Assembly: GCA_034509925.1 (NCBI GenBank)
Contig: CM067532.1
Location: 10,231,180 to 10,295,179 of the forward strand
Reading direction: 5' to 3'
DNA length: 64,000 nucleotides
From: Hirudinaria manillensis
Taxonomy: Eukaryota > Annelida > Clitellata > Hirudinida > Hirudinidae
Positions 12,174 to 39,250 of the stretch are shown one piece after another (position 1 is the first letter of the stretch; the number at the start of each line of letters is the position of its first letter). The position numbers were made by a program, and so were the translations under genes. Below the pieces are notes generated by a model, which saw only the letters and a program-made list of their open reading frames with translations, was not told the DNA's origin and ran no database searches.

Positions 12174-12240
12174 ACCTAACGTAATGGAACTGCAGTCAGA
12201 TGTTTCGACTGAAAGGTGCCGAGTTCAAAACTCAACTCGT
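12174..12240 (+). other. tRNA-like element (A and B box)
   Basis: TAACGTAATGGAAC resembles a pol III A box and GAGTTCAAAACTC, 43 bases on, resembles a B box. The acceptor stem does not pair well, so it is more likely a SINE head or decayed tRNA-like sequence than a working tRNA gene. Confidence 0.35.
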
Positions 12241-12557
12241 CTGTTGATGCTTCTTGTACAAAATGATTAGATGTTATGGCGGTGACTGTCACAAGTAATA
12301 TTATTGCTATAATATTAATTATTATTATTATTAATAAAAAAACTGAAATAAATAATTATAAACTCGAATAATAAATAAAAATAAATCGAAATAAATAAAG
12401 TCATCAGAAAGTCTTCTTGGATTGCAACCAAAATTCCGGCATAATTTGTTCGTTAATCTGGATTGATGACGTCACAACACGTGACTGTTGGAAAAAAGAT
12501 TCCATGATTGGTCGTCCTATTTTGGCGGCAGAGGTGATTAATATTTAAGTATTGGAC

Positions 12558-12593
<36 letters not shown>

Positions 12594-12813
12594 TAATAAT
12601 AATAATGATAGCTTTTTTTATGAATTCGAAAATAATAATTTTTATTTTGTAGTAGAAGCATTCTTAAATATTTAAAAAGATTTAAAAGCATTTAATTTGA
12701 GAGAAAATTGCTTGAAATGTCAAATTAAAATTGAATTTCAATAATTTATGGCTTAAGGAATTGACGAAAATTTTGGCAAAGTTGGTTTTATTATTGCGTT
12801 ATTATTATTATTG

Positions 12814-12847
<34 letters not shown>

Positions 12848-12973
12848 AATATTCTGAATAATATTCTTCAATATTTAAAACTTACAAACAAAATGAAGGC
12901 TATATTTTCTTCTCATAAATTCATTCAAAGAGCCTCAGGTCAAGTCATCAGCTAGAGGTCACGACCTTTGACC

Positions 12974-13085
12974 CACGTGGGTCTTCCAATAAGCCCTTGC
13001 GAGCCCACGCCGTGCAGCCAATGAGAGCGGACTTTGCTTTATAAAAGGACCATCGGTTGATCAACACGGAGTTTTGTTCGCCATG
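12974..13085 (+). promoter_or_regulatory. TATA/CCAAT core-promoter-like block
   Basis: A CACGTG E-box at 12974-12979, CCAAT at 12986-12990 and 13018-13022, and TATAAAAG at 13040-13047 are arranged as in a class II promoter, in an island that is GC-richer than its surroundings. A transcription start near 13070 would be expected. The first ATG, at 13083, opens only a short frame. The nearest gene in this direction is the LamG/EGF gene starting at 13875, so this is its likely promoter, with a 5' leader or leader intron between; that link is inference. Confidence 0.55.
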
Positions 13086-13874
13086 CAACGATGTGCACCT
13101 TTTCTAGGTTGATTAATTATTAATATTTGGCCAGCTTATGAATATTCATGAACTTTATGAATATTCATAAACTTTTCATAAGCTCAGGAAGATAAATTAT
13201 GTTAATAATAGGCTTATTACGTCCGATCAATTATTTATTGGTTAAGTTATGCCAGGAATCAACAGGTTTAAAATGATCGTTTAAATAATTTATTATTATT
13301 TATTTGAATAATTATATTATTATTTGAATAATTATATTATTATTCAAATTAGTTTTGAAAACTTTGTGACTTCAGAGGTGAGTCCATATTTTAAAAATTA
13401 TTTCTCGATAAAATTTTGACTTTCGGATGAAAATTCACCTTGGCTGCAGGCATTAATTCATTTACGTACAATGCATTCACATGCAATTCATCCATGTACA
13501 ATTCATTCATGTACAATTCATTCACGCGCACGACTTAATCCAATCAACGTATTGGATTCCAGTCAGGTTTTGTCACTTTTGGCCTTAAAAAAATGTTTTC
13601 TTCTGAATTTCATTTAAATTCGTAATTTAATTTACAATTTTCGCGTAATTTTATTTTTTTTTTGCAAATGAATGATTATAAATAATTGTAATTATGAATT
13701 ATAATTATAAATAATTATTTCCCGACAGCAAATTATTTTATTCCATTTCTACAAACAAATGTTTTCATAAAATTTTATCGTTAAAACACTTTAACCACTT
13801 TTTTTTTCAATATTAATAATTTTCAGACTTTTTCAATAAAACAAAGAAAACGTTAACAAAGAAAAATCAGCAAC

Positions 13875-29368
<15,494 letters not shown>

Positions 29369-31634
29369 ATGGTGATGATGATGATGAAGGTGATGGTTTA
29401 GTTTTTCCATAGGTTGCGTTGAGCGATCCACTGCGATAAATCCTTCAGTGTACAATTAATTATATTTAATTAAATTATATTTAATTAAATTATTAATTAA
29501 ATAATAATTAATTAAATAATAATTAATTAAACTATCCATAACAACCAGAGATAAGCAGGTGACGATGGCATTAATTCTTATGACGTGGAACCAGGCAACA
29601 ATTTCAACTGGATTCACCATCCGAGGAAGGAATTGGAGAAAAGAATATCCTTATTTGTTCAATATGAATTAAAAATGTAAGAATAATATTTATTCAATAA
29701 TATTCGTTAAAATTGTTTTAATTTAAATAATAATTATTATTTAATTAATAATTGTTTTCTGGAAAAGTAAATGGTTTTTAATAAAACACCCAAATTCCAT
29801 AAAAGGATGTACTTTGGTTCAGAATTTTTAGGAATTATTGTTAATAACAAGTTTTAATCAAATCTATTTCTTGGCAAAAAGGAACATTAAAAATTATTTA
29901 ACATAATTTTATAATTTTAATAATTATAAATTTTAAAAATGAATTTTTATAAATTTTAAAATATCATAATATTCCTCCTCCTCCTCTTCGTCGTCATCAC
30001 TTGAAGTACTTCTTTGGTATTGTTTCTTGGACACTGACATATCCCAGAATTAGTTCAATAATCTCTTTTAAAAAATAAAATTTTTTTTTCAAAAACACCA
30101 AAAATTTGAATTTTTAAAATTGAATTTTCTCCTTAAAATTAAAAATTAAATTGTTTTATTCCCGGAAAACTTGCAATTTAATAAATTTTCAAACAAATTT
30201 TATTTAAAAATATTCAAAGTTTTTTGAAAAATTAAATATTATTTGAAATTAATACAAAATGTTGTCTTCCAAGTTGTATGTTTAGTGGTCAGTAGTAACA
30301 ATACCAGCCACAATAATAATTATAATAAGAATAATAATAATAACGATAAAATAATAATAATGATAATAATAATAAATTATTAATGAATAATATTTTTTAA
30401 TTAGAATATATAATTGTTCGGTTTAACATCATTTGATTTGAATTAATATTTTAAAAGAATAACTTGTGAATTACAAATTAAGAATAAAAACATTTTAAAA
30501 CAGATTAATATTTAAAAAATTAAAAATAAATATTTAAAAATAAATATTTAAAATTATTTCCCGGCACCAATGAATGCCTCTTATGTCTTGAAAAAGGCTT
30601 CTTCAGCAAAGCATGCGGGCATTTTCTGATTCAACAGCCGTGGATGTTTGTGCGCAAATTTTAAAATAAATTCTAAATAAAATCTATTTTTAAAATAAAT
30701 TCTAAATTAAAATTAAAATCTATTTATTATGATTTTTGTGAACAAGTATTTAAATATCTCGTATTTTCTTGAATTTTGTGCCTAATTCTCATAAAATCCA
30801 AGAAAAGTTGTGGCTAATTAAAGCAATTGAAACTGATTTTCTGTGCAATTTCATAGATTTTAGAAAAGATACCTTGAAATATTTTTATGTAATTTGCAGA
30901 ATTTGTTCAATTTAATTTAAAATTTGAATAAAATATTTCTTTTAAAATATTATTATTTCATTAGAAATCGTTTATTAATTTTATTAAAATTGTAGCAAAT
31001 TAAAAAAAAAAACAATCTGTACTGTTGCATATCTTATCAGAAGATCATTATCAGCAAAGAAAAGGTAAGCATTAATCATTATCATTACCGTGTTATTTTA
31101 AATATTTTTCAGAATAAAGTTTTAAAATGTTATTTCACGAAATAATTTTCACTTTGACTGCAATGAACATAAAATTAAAAAAAAATTTTAATAAATTAAA
31201 AATTATATTTAATTAATTAATTACATAATAAATAATTATATTTATTAAATTAATTTGGTGACCACTGTGTGATGATATCAAGTCAGTTATATAAGAGTTA
31301 TAACAATAATAAATAGATATTAACCATGTGATAATAAATAATAATATTAATTATTATTTTTTAATAACAAACGAATTATTATTTAATATTTATTATTTAT
31401 TCTCATTTAATTTAATTAATAATTATTATTTATTATCATTTAACGATAATATTTTATAAAAATAATATTCAATTTTGAGTCTCCTAATTCAACAAATAAA
31501 TTTCGTCGATTCTTTCCTGGAATTTAAATTTAAATTTCAATTGATTTTATTTTATTTTTTAATTTTATTTAAATAAATTGCTTTACTTTTGACTGAGTCT
31601 CATTTCTAAGGATTAAGTAGACTTGGATGGACAT

Positions 31635-31679
31635 GACGACGACGACGATGATGATGACGATGACGACGATGATGACGAC

Positions 31680-31723
<44 letters not shown>

Positions 31724-31749
31724 CGACGATGATGATGATGATGATGATA
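31635..31749. repeat. (GAC/GAT)n array
   Basis: Mixed GAC/GAT triplets, non-coding as far as can be seen, keeping a 71-codon poly-Asp frame open from 31623 to 31838. Same composition as the Asp tracts translated in the LamG/EGF gene. Confidence 0.9.
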
Positions 31750-32848
31750 TCACACCTTCAAAAAAAAGATGGAAAACCCAATCACTTTGTCTCGTGACAA
31801 GTGATTTTGAAGAAGGAAAATATTTGAAAACCTGTTGATGTATGTTGCATCATCTTCCTTTTTGAAATTGTTTAAAAACCAATTTTTAAAGTTTAAACAC
31901 TTAAATGTGAATAACAAACGAAATCAACAAATTTATGAATTAAAATTATTATATATTTATTAAGTATTATATAATAATAATAATTATTATTATTATAATT
32001 AAAATTATCTTTGTAGTAATTTAAAAATGTTTTAATAAATGAATTATTTTAAAAAAAATTTTTAAATTCAATTTATGTTCGAAAAAATCGCTAAAATTTT
32101 CAAATCCGTTTTCATCAACGTGCAAATAAATTTCAATTAATTAATTAAGAATTATTTTAATTAATCCATTTTTATTTGTAAAGAAAAAAATTTAAATTTA
32201 ATATTTTAAATAAATTCAAATGTAATATTTTAAATATAAACCAAAAAACTTCTTTTGTCAATTGTCAGGTGGAGGCATAAACATGATGATGACGTCAACG
32301 ATGTTTGTAATTATTTTTGATGATATTATATTATATTATAATATATAATATATAGTATTATAATATAATATTATAATTAATTATATTATTATATTATAAT
32401 ATTATGATATATAATCGTTGGCATAATTATTATTAAACTTTAATTGCTATTTTAAACTATTTATCAATAAATGTTAAAAATAAATATCTCATTTGTATGT
32501 GTCCTACATCGGTAAATGGAATCTCCAGGCTATAAAAAATAGCACTTGATTGATCTATTTCCTCCATTCCTTTTCGTGCTTTCATTCATTCATTCATTTA
32601 ATTACCATCAATCCATCACAAGGTGCTTTATTAGATTAAATCCTTAATGGAAGCTTTTAAACTGCCACAACAACAACAACAACGTTGTTGATGATGATGA
32701 CGATAACGACGACGATGATGAAGATGATGATGATGATGATGACGATGACATCAATGATGTCATTTAAATGCATTGCAAGTTGTTGAGATTAAAAGATGTT
32801 TACAGTCTCAAAGGATATTTGTAATTTACTGCCTTAACCGTCGTCGCC

Positions 32849-32849
32849 G

Positions 32850-32918
<69 letters not shown>

Positions 32919-32969
32919 CCACCTCCACCACCACCATCATCATCACCACCATCATCATCATCATCATCA
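32849..32969. repeat. (CAT/CAC)n array
   Basis: About 40 CAT/CAC triplets. They keep a poly-His frame open on the plus strand and poly-Met and poly-Asp frames on the minus strand; none shows a domain outside the repeat. Confidence 0.9.
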
Positions 32970-33175
32970 TCGTCATTCGTTCCAGAATCCAAAATGGCGG
33001 CAAATGGCAACATGAAAACGGATGACGTAACGTGGCACGTGACACCTGGGAACCCCCTTTGATTAATGACGTCATCAAGGAATGTCATTTGAATAACACA
33101 TTGATTACGAAATTATCCGTGATATTAATAGAATATGATATTATTTCAATATGATAGGATTATTCCGCAATATCA

Positions 33176-33224
<49 letters not shown>

Positions 33225-34794
33225 TTAATAATATTAATAAAATGTGATATAACATATCACCGATATTATTCCAATATAATATGATTTTAATTCTAAGTTG
33301 CCAATGGCAACGTTTAAAACTTCAAGATTTGACGTGGAAATTGTTTCCGTTGCCAAGTGACGTTGCTAGGGACTCTAGGTGGTTTGGCAGTGGATTATTC
33401 ATTCATTCCTTCATTCCTTCATTCATTCATTCGTTCATGATGACGATGATGATGATGATTATTATTATAATTATTATTAACTTTATATCAACAGTGATGA
33501 TAACAATGATGATGAAGTGGCATAATAATAGCAATAATAATAATTATAATTATGATAATATTATTCGAATTGAATAATAATTATTAATAGTAACAATTAC
33601 AATAATATAATACTTTTTATTTCAAAATGTTTTATTGTTTTTAATTCTTTTAATGAAATTAATTCAACGTTTTCCAATTGCAAATAAAACCATTTGAACG
33701 TATTTAATTGCAAATTAACCATGCAATTGAATGTAAAATGTCCAAAATTCGTTAATAAAATTCAATAAAAGTACTTTTATTCCTTTATTTAGTCCTTAAT
33801 GATCTTCTTTCGTTCCATAAAACTTTAAATAAATTGGCATTCTTTCGCAACCTTTGATTCTCAACATTTTGCCAACATTAAATTTGTAAATTATTATAAT
33901 ATAATAAATTATAATATATTATAATATGATATAATATAATTTGTAAATTAATTTTAATTCTTCAAAATGTTTTTGTGGCTTTTTCGTTATATTTTTTAAA
34001 ATCAATCTTCGTTATTCTGAAATTAGTTTCCCATTTAAAGTAATTTTTTTAACAAATCAGAAAATTTCAGCAGAAAGCAATTAAAATTCTACCGGAATTT
34101 ATTTTCACGATTTGTTTTTAAATCTCTTCAATTAGATGATCTGAAAACACCTATTAATGGCTCAATGGAGGCAAAATATCATCTGCAAGCAGACGTGTTT
34201 TGGCCCTTCGGAAGTTCCTAATTTCCTCTAAGGTTTCGGTTTCAAGAATTGTTTGCATTTTTAAAATGTCTGAACTTTGAGAAATTGTTTCAAAGTAATT
34301 GAAACTTCAATAATTCACCACGAACCCGTTCACCTCTTTTGGGGACTTTTTTTAAAAGTCAAAGAATACCTTGATTGACCATTCGAGGCTCAGCAGTTTA
34401 TTTTGCATTCTTTAAGACATTTAGAAAATGCAGCAATTTGGAACAAAAAATATTCCAACGTAAAAGTGCTTTTTCATTTTCTACTCAAAAAAAATAATTT
34501 TCTGAGAATTTTTCTCAAAAAATTGGGATAAAAATTTCAACGGAAACTGTCAAAATATTTCTTGAAACTCGAGGACTTCGACAACAAAGCAGTGCTTTTG
34601 TTAAAATATATTTAAATAAATAAATAAAATTTAAATAAATAATTACACAACACCCGAGTTCTTTTCACGGTGTGCGTGGTTTAATTTTCAACTTTTTTAG
34701 ATTTAAATGCAAAATTAACAGAAAATCGTTCTCTGAACGTTTTGATGCATTGCTGGACTCACAGACAACGATTCATCAGCAAAAGCTGGAATTC

Positions 34795-36408
34795 ATGATG
34801 AATGTCACCGAAACTGATTCCGAAAATCCGAGTGACGTTCAAAGCTTCCTCTCTTTCAAGAAAGAACCAATGATTGACTCCGGGTTGACTTCGACCACGG
34901 ATCTCTTCCTAACTTCGGCTGTCATCGTCGGAGACGTTGATCTCTACAATCGCATGTCAGAGGTCCTCTACTTGTACGCCCTTCCGGTCGTATCTGCTCT
35001 TGGATTCTTTGGAAATCTGCTGAATCTTCTCATCCTGACGGGGAAAAGAATCCAACATTCGCTGAGAACCACCGAGAAGGCAGCCAACAGCGGCCTCATT
35101 GCGCTGGCAGTTTCAGACCTGGCCTTCTGCGTCACTGCTTTTCCGTCGACCTTCCTTCCTGCGGACATGACCTTCGAAGGAGAACCGGGCTTCTTGGCAC
35201 TCTACGCCTGTTATTGCGCGGCCGTCATCAGCATCTTCATCATGACCAGCACCTGGCTTACCGTGGCCATGTCGGCCGAAAGGTACCTTGCCATCTGCCA
35301 CCCTCTGGGCTCGAGGCGCATCATCAGCTTGAACCGTACCAGGGCAGTCATCGTGATGGTTAACATCCTGTCTGCTCTTTTCAATGTTCCTCTTTTCTGG
35401 AGGTACGTCATCACAACGAAGGATGTGCTGTCTCCCGCTTTAAACACGTCAGACGAGCCGTCATTTGTCCGGGAAAGTTTTCCCGACGATGTTCAATTAC
35501 TACTCCGAACGATGGATTTTACTGGCAGTCAATCAAGAAATGCCAGGAATATGGCCAACATCACCTCCTTTGGAAATGATAGCATCTCAATGGCCAAAGC
35601 TCTTTACCAAGTCGCTTCCAATCTGCCTAAGAGTAGAGAAATGGACGTTTCATTGAACATAATTCAAAGCAAGAGGACGACGGTTCGAGCCAGGCTACCG
35701 GCGTCCGATTCTTTCGAGAACCTTTACCGCCTCGCTTGGGCCACTTTTGGCAACTTCATCCCCCTGCTCATCCTCATATTCTGCAACGTGGGTCTGCTCA
35801 AAGAGATCCAAAAGTCTTACGCGCTGCGGAGGCACATGAACCGCTCAATCAAGAAAGGAAGCCAAAAAGTCGACTTGGAGTCGAGTCAGAGGATAACGAT
35901 GACCCTGGTCTGTATCGTCGTCATGTTTTTGGTCCTAGTTGCACCGTCGGAGATCGTCAAACATTTGGCCGCCTTGTCGGGAGCGGATTTGGAGGCCAAT
36001 TACCACTTCAAGACGATCGAAGTGGTGACGAACTTCATGCAGGCGGTCAACTTTTCTGCCAACTTCATTCTCTACTGCATCGTCAATCCATCTTTTCGTC
36101 GTACCATGAGGGAGATGGTTCGCCTGAGGACGACCAACAACAACAATAACAGCCTGACAAACATCAGTAGACCTCCGTCTATCAGTTCTTCCAGAGTCGT
36201 TGGTCAAACTTATTCGAGGTCTCAGCAACTGAAACGCATTCCAATAAATCCATCTAATCACAACGGACTGGCCATGAACCTGTTATTGGGTCAGGTACGT
36301 TTCGATTCAAGAAGCCGAAGGGTGAACCTATCCCTGATGTCCAAGGTGTATTTGGCCTCGGAGAAATCAGGGTCTCTACCTACGAGGATGAGTCATTCGT
36401 ATTCGTGA
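34795..36408 (+). CDS. rhodopsin-class GPCR, neuropeptide (FMRFamide)-receptor-like
   Basis: An intronless frame of 537 residues from the paired ATG at 34795 (MMNVTETDSE, with an N-glycosylation site). The frame stays open back to 34672, but that upstream part reads through a possible splice acceptor near 34700. Seven hydrophobic segments with class A landmarks: GN in TM1 (FFGNLLNLL), LAVSD in TM2, AERYLAICHPL after TM3, FIP in TM5, APSEI in TM6 and NFILYC in TM7, followed by NPSFRRTM. The NFxxYC form of the TM7 motif is common in FMRFamide/myosuppressin-type receptors. Oddities: extracellular loop 2 is about 110 residues long and has no Cys, so the usual disulfide to TM3 cannot form, and TM4 lacks its usual Trp. 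It should signal through G proteins at the plasma membrane; the ligand is not known. AATAAA at 36688-36693. Confidence 0.87.
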   Translation: MMNVTETDSENPSDVQSFLSFKKEPMIDSGLTSTTDLFLTSAVIVGDVDLYNRMSEVLYLYALPVVSALGFFGNLLNLLILTGKRIQHSLRTTEKAANSGLIALAVSDLAFCVTAFPSTFLPADMTFEGEPGFLALYACYCAAVISIFIMTSTWLTVAMSAERYLAICHPLGSRRIISLNRTRAVIVMVNILSALFNVPLFWRYVITTKDVLSPALNTSDEPSFVRESFPDDVQLLLRTMDFTGSQSRNARNMANITSFGNDSISMAKALYQVASNLPKSREMDVSLNIIQSKRTTVRARLPASDSFENLYRLAWATFGNFIPLLILIFCNVGLLKEIQKSYALRRHMNRSIKKGSQKVDLESSQRITMTLVCIVVMFLVLVAPSEIVKHLAALSGADLEANYHFKTIEVVTNFMQAVNFSANFILYCIVNPSFRRTMREMVRLRTTNNNNNSLTNISRPPSISSSRVVGQTYSRSQQLKRIPINPSNHNGLAMNLLLGQVRFDSRSRRVNLSLMSKVYLASEKSGSLPTRMSHSYS

Positions 36409-36967
36409 AAGTGTGCTTCTTGTCCCGATTGGGTTTTCGCCAAGTTGTTGTTGGTATTTAACAAATGTCTTTCTTGAGAATATTTTGTAAACTTGAATCA
36501 AACGAATTTGCATCGAATTCTTTCCAAATTAGTTTTTCAATAATAACATTCATTTAAAGCATCTTTTGTTCTCATCTTTGCTTAAAAGTGATAAGAAATG
36601 ATTACTCATACTTCGGAAATTTTTTTTTTCGGATGTCCGCTTAAAAGCTTTAAACTGCATCTTTTTCGGGATTTGTTCATTTTGAGAAATAAATGTAAAA
36701 ATTACTTTTTATTAGCAACACGGAGAAGTCACAGTGAGCGCTTTTGCTAAAAGCCAGGATTTTCTGAGATTTATTTCCTATTTTCTTTGTTGTATAAACT
36801 CTTTTCACTTGAATTTGCATTTTCGAGACAGAATTTTCATTTAAAAGGACATTTAAATCATTTTATTTCAAATGGTGAAAATCGATTTAATGACTTAAAT
36901 AAAGTAGAATTCAATCAAGTATTGGATTGAAACATCCGAGCGCTTGGTTGATTTGCGGTCATTCCAG

Positions 36968-37205
36968 TACGAGTTTAAAAGCGGACGTAAACCGCCCAAA
37001 AGTCCAATTTCGGACTCCGAGGGTAACTGTGCACTCAAATTCTGCTTCGTTGCCCCAAAAGATCCACAAAATGCATTGAACGGCAATCCTTACAGGTGCT
37101 AATCCAACCCTGCAACATTTCCACAGAGAATCCAAGTGCACGGATGAGTACTTTGAGAGTCTGAAACAGGTGAACGAATGCTGTTCATCTCATAAATCGT
37201 CAGAG
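36968..37205 (+). CDS. possible two-exon Cys-rich coding fragment
   Basis: Two open exon-like blocks with canonical borders, 36968-37095 and 37127-37205, joined in phase and giving about 69 residues with Cys in NCALKFCF, SKCTDEYF and NECCSS. Both lie in a small island that is GC-richer than its surroundings. The gap between them is only 31 bases (GTGCTAAT...TTCCACAG), very short for an animal intron. No start codon, partner exons or domain family could be assigned, so it may be part of an uncharacterised gene or chance. A further candidate exon at about 37479-37532 shares the strand. Confidence 0.3.
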
Positions 37206-39194
37206 GTACATATTTTTCTACCGCAGTTTATTTATTTGTTCATTTAAATATAATAAATAAAATATCAAACAATATTTTATTTGATAAAATAAATCCAATT
37301 TCCAAATTATTTACGCGATGAAATGATAAACACAGGACACCTGAAACCCTAAAAGGTCTTGAAACCATTTCAATGCAAACCAAACATCGGTTGGTTCCAC
37401 GTTTGTCATCAACATTCGAATCTCGTGCCAAGTACTCAACCTATCAATCAGTGGTTGGTTTGCAATTACATTTTCCAGTTCCACAAAGTGACGTCATCAT
37501 ACACGACCGGAAGTCGGGTCTTTCTAGCGGTAATAAAGGACCGTGCTCTGGAAGGTTAATGAGTGCTTCTTCGTGTCCATCCTGTGATGGGTTAAGGTTA
37601 AAGTTGAGGTTAGGGTTAGAGTTAGGTAATAAACCCACCCTGTGATGCTCATCGACGTGGGGATAAAAATTCTATTTCAATTCCTATTCAGGAGATTTGG
37701 AAGGAATAAATGCAAAGCAGGTCAACAAAAAGTCAATTGAACTTGTTTCAACTGCTTGGTTAACGATACCAACTCACTAGATTATCCTTTGCACCGATGT
37801 GAGAGGTCTTATTGAAGAGCGATGATGAAGGGAATGTTGTTAATATTATTAAAATTTTAAATATTAATAAAATAAAGAAATATTATTAATGTTTCTGAAA
37901 TATTAAATATTAATAAAACAAATATTATGATTCATTTTATTTTTTTAATTTTTTTTTGTTCTTTGATCTTTTATGAAAATTTGAGGAAAATTTATGCCTA
38001 AAATAAACTTGTTCCTTAAGGATGGTTTGTAAAATTTATTTCAATTATCCTATTTATTTTTGAATTATCCTCATTAAGAGTATTGTTTATTACAAAATAA
38101 ATCACTTTCATGAAGAAAGTTATTTTTAAATTATTAGTGTCTTTAAATCGTTATTTATTAAATTTTAATTTAAAAACATTTTAAATCGTGAAAAAATTAA
38201 AATAAAAGTTTAAATTGAATGCAGACAATTTGTTCATCGAATTGTGTTTTTTATTTTTAAGAAATTATTGAATAATTCAATTTTTAATTCCATTTTGATT
38301 GCTCTGAAGTTTTCATGACTGACGAAGATGACGACAACGACGATGATGACGATGGTGGTAATGATGATGATAGTTATGATGATGACAGCAATGATGTCAA
38401 CATCAAAAGCCATCAAAGTGGGCCATCAACTTGTGATAACAGTGTTGACCTCAATGTTTACAAAAGATCAGGCATTTTGTTTTTTTCTCATTCACTTCGT
38501 CCATCCTTCACTGGAAATCGAAACAAGCTTTCGGAGTCTTCTTTTTGAGAATTATATGTTATATATTTATAGATAATTATATTTTATGTAATAATATATA
38601 GTTATATATTATTTATTTATGTGTTATACATTTGTTCCAAACTTTTACAAAATTTGTACTAATTTTAATTATTCTTCAATTATCTGGATCCAGGGATCCA
38701 ACAATATTTTTCCATCTATCCATGACGTGTTTTTGTTGAAGTATTTTTTCCAAGTCCTGCAACTTGTTTTTTGGTGCAAATTGTTTTCCAATCCAGAATG
38801 ATGGCGACGATGACGCTGACGATGACGAACGTTGTGGCTTTTAGGAACAGCATTACAAATGGATGGAGCAAACGATGGATGAATGAACGACGGTATGAAG
38901 GTAAGAATGAATGAATGAAGCTAAGAAAGAATGAAGGAAGGAAGAATCGTTCGGATGAACATTTGTCAGGATTCTTTATTCGTTAATCTCTCAGTTTTAA
39001 TTATCTTTAATGCTGATCAATTCCTTTCAATTGCTTTCTTAATCGCAAAATCCTTCGGAAATCCTCTTCCAAAATTCCCTTCCACCGCTACAAATAACAA
39101 GATCTCCTAAAAACCCTTCATCACTTAAAACATCAAAACTGATGGAATCACTCGAGCGTGGAGAGCAAATGAAGTGCGAATGATTGCGATTAAT

Positions 39195-39250
39195 GATCCG
39201 AGCTGAGATTCGAACGCAGAACGTGGAGATTGAAAGCAACTCATCAGGAA
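39195..39250 (-). other. tRNA-like SINE remnant
   Basis: On the minus strand the sequence GCGTTCGAATCTCAG matches a pol III B box, with TGATGAGTTGCTTTC upstream as a poor A box. No cloverleaf can be drawn, so a SINE head is more likely than a tRNA. Confidence 0.3.

Larger units (their letters stand above)
8822..13874. other. intergenic region with repeats and promoter-like block
   Basis: No gene that I can support. It contains (AAT)n at about 8416-8470, (ATT)n at 9281-9323, a GGTAGGTGTGGTTGGTGT minisatellite, tRNA-like remnants, clusters of CGATA/ATCGAT motifs at 10590-10680, 11370-11440 and 11945-12055, a GAC/GAT array at 11600-11830, (AAT)n at 12560-12607 and (ATT)n at 12798-12846. A TATA/CCAAT block lies near 13.0 kb. 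ATGAATATTCAT palindromes follow at about 13137-13180. The long Asp-rich frame at 11393-11869 is treated as a microsatellite frame. Confidence 0.55.
29369..34671. other. AT-rich intergenic region
   Basis: About 5 kb with no gene that I can support. It contains the 3' flank of the LamG/EGF gene, (GAC/GAT)n at 31635-31749, an AT palindrome-rich patch at 32325-32415, (CAT/CAC)n at 32849-32969, (ATT)n at 33176-33223 and a small ATTC patch at 33398-33437. Two small less AT-rich islands stand out: 30565-30650, with a short Cys-containing frame, and 32980-33080, with a 22-codon frame starting MAANGN. Neither has enough support to call. Confidence 0.55.

Noticed and set aside
32980-33080. 22-codon frame starting MAANGNMKTDD
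   Set aside because: Too short, no splice partners recognised, adjacent to a microsatellite.
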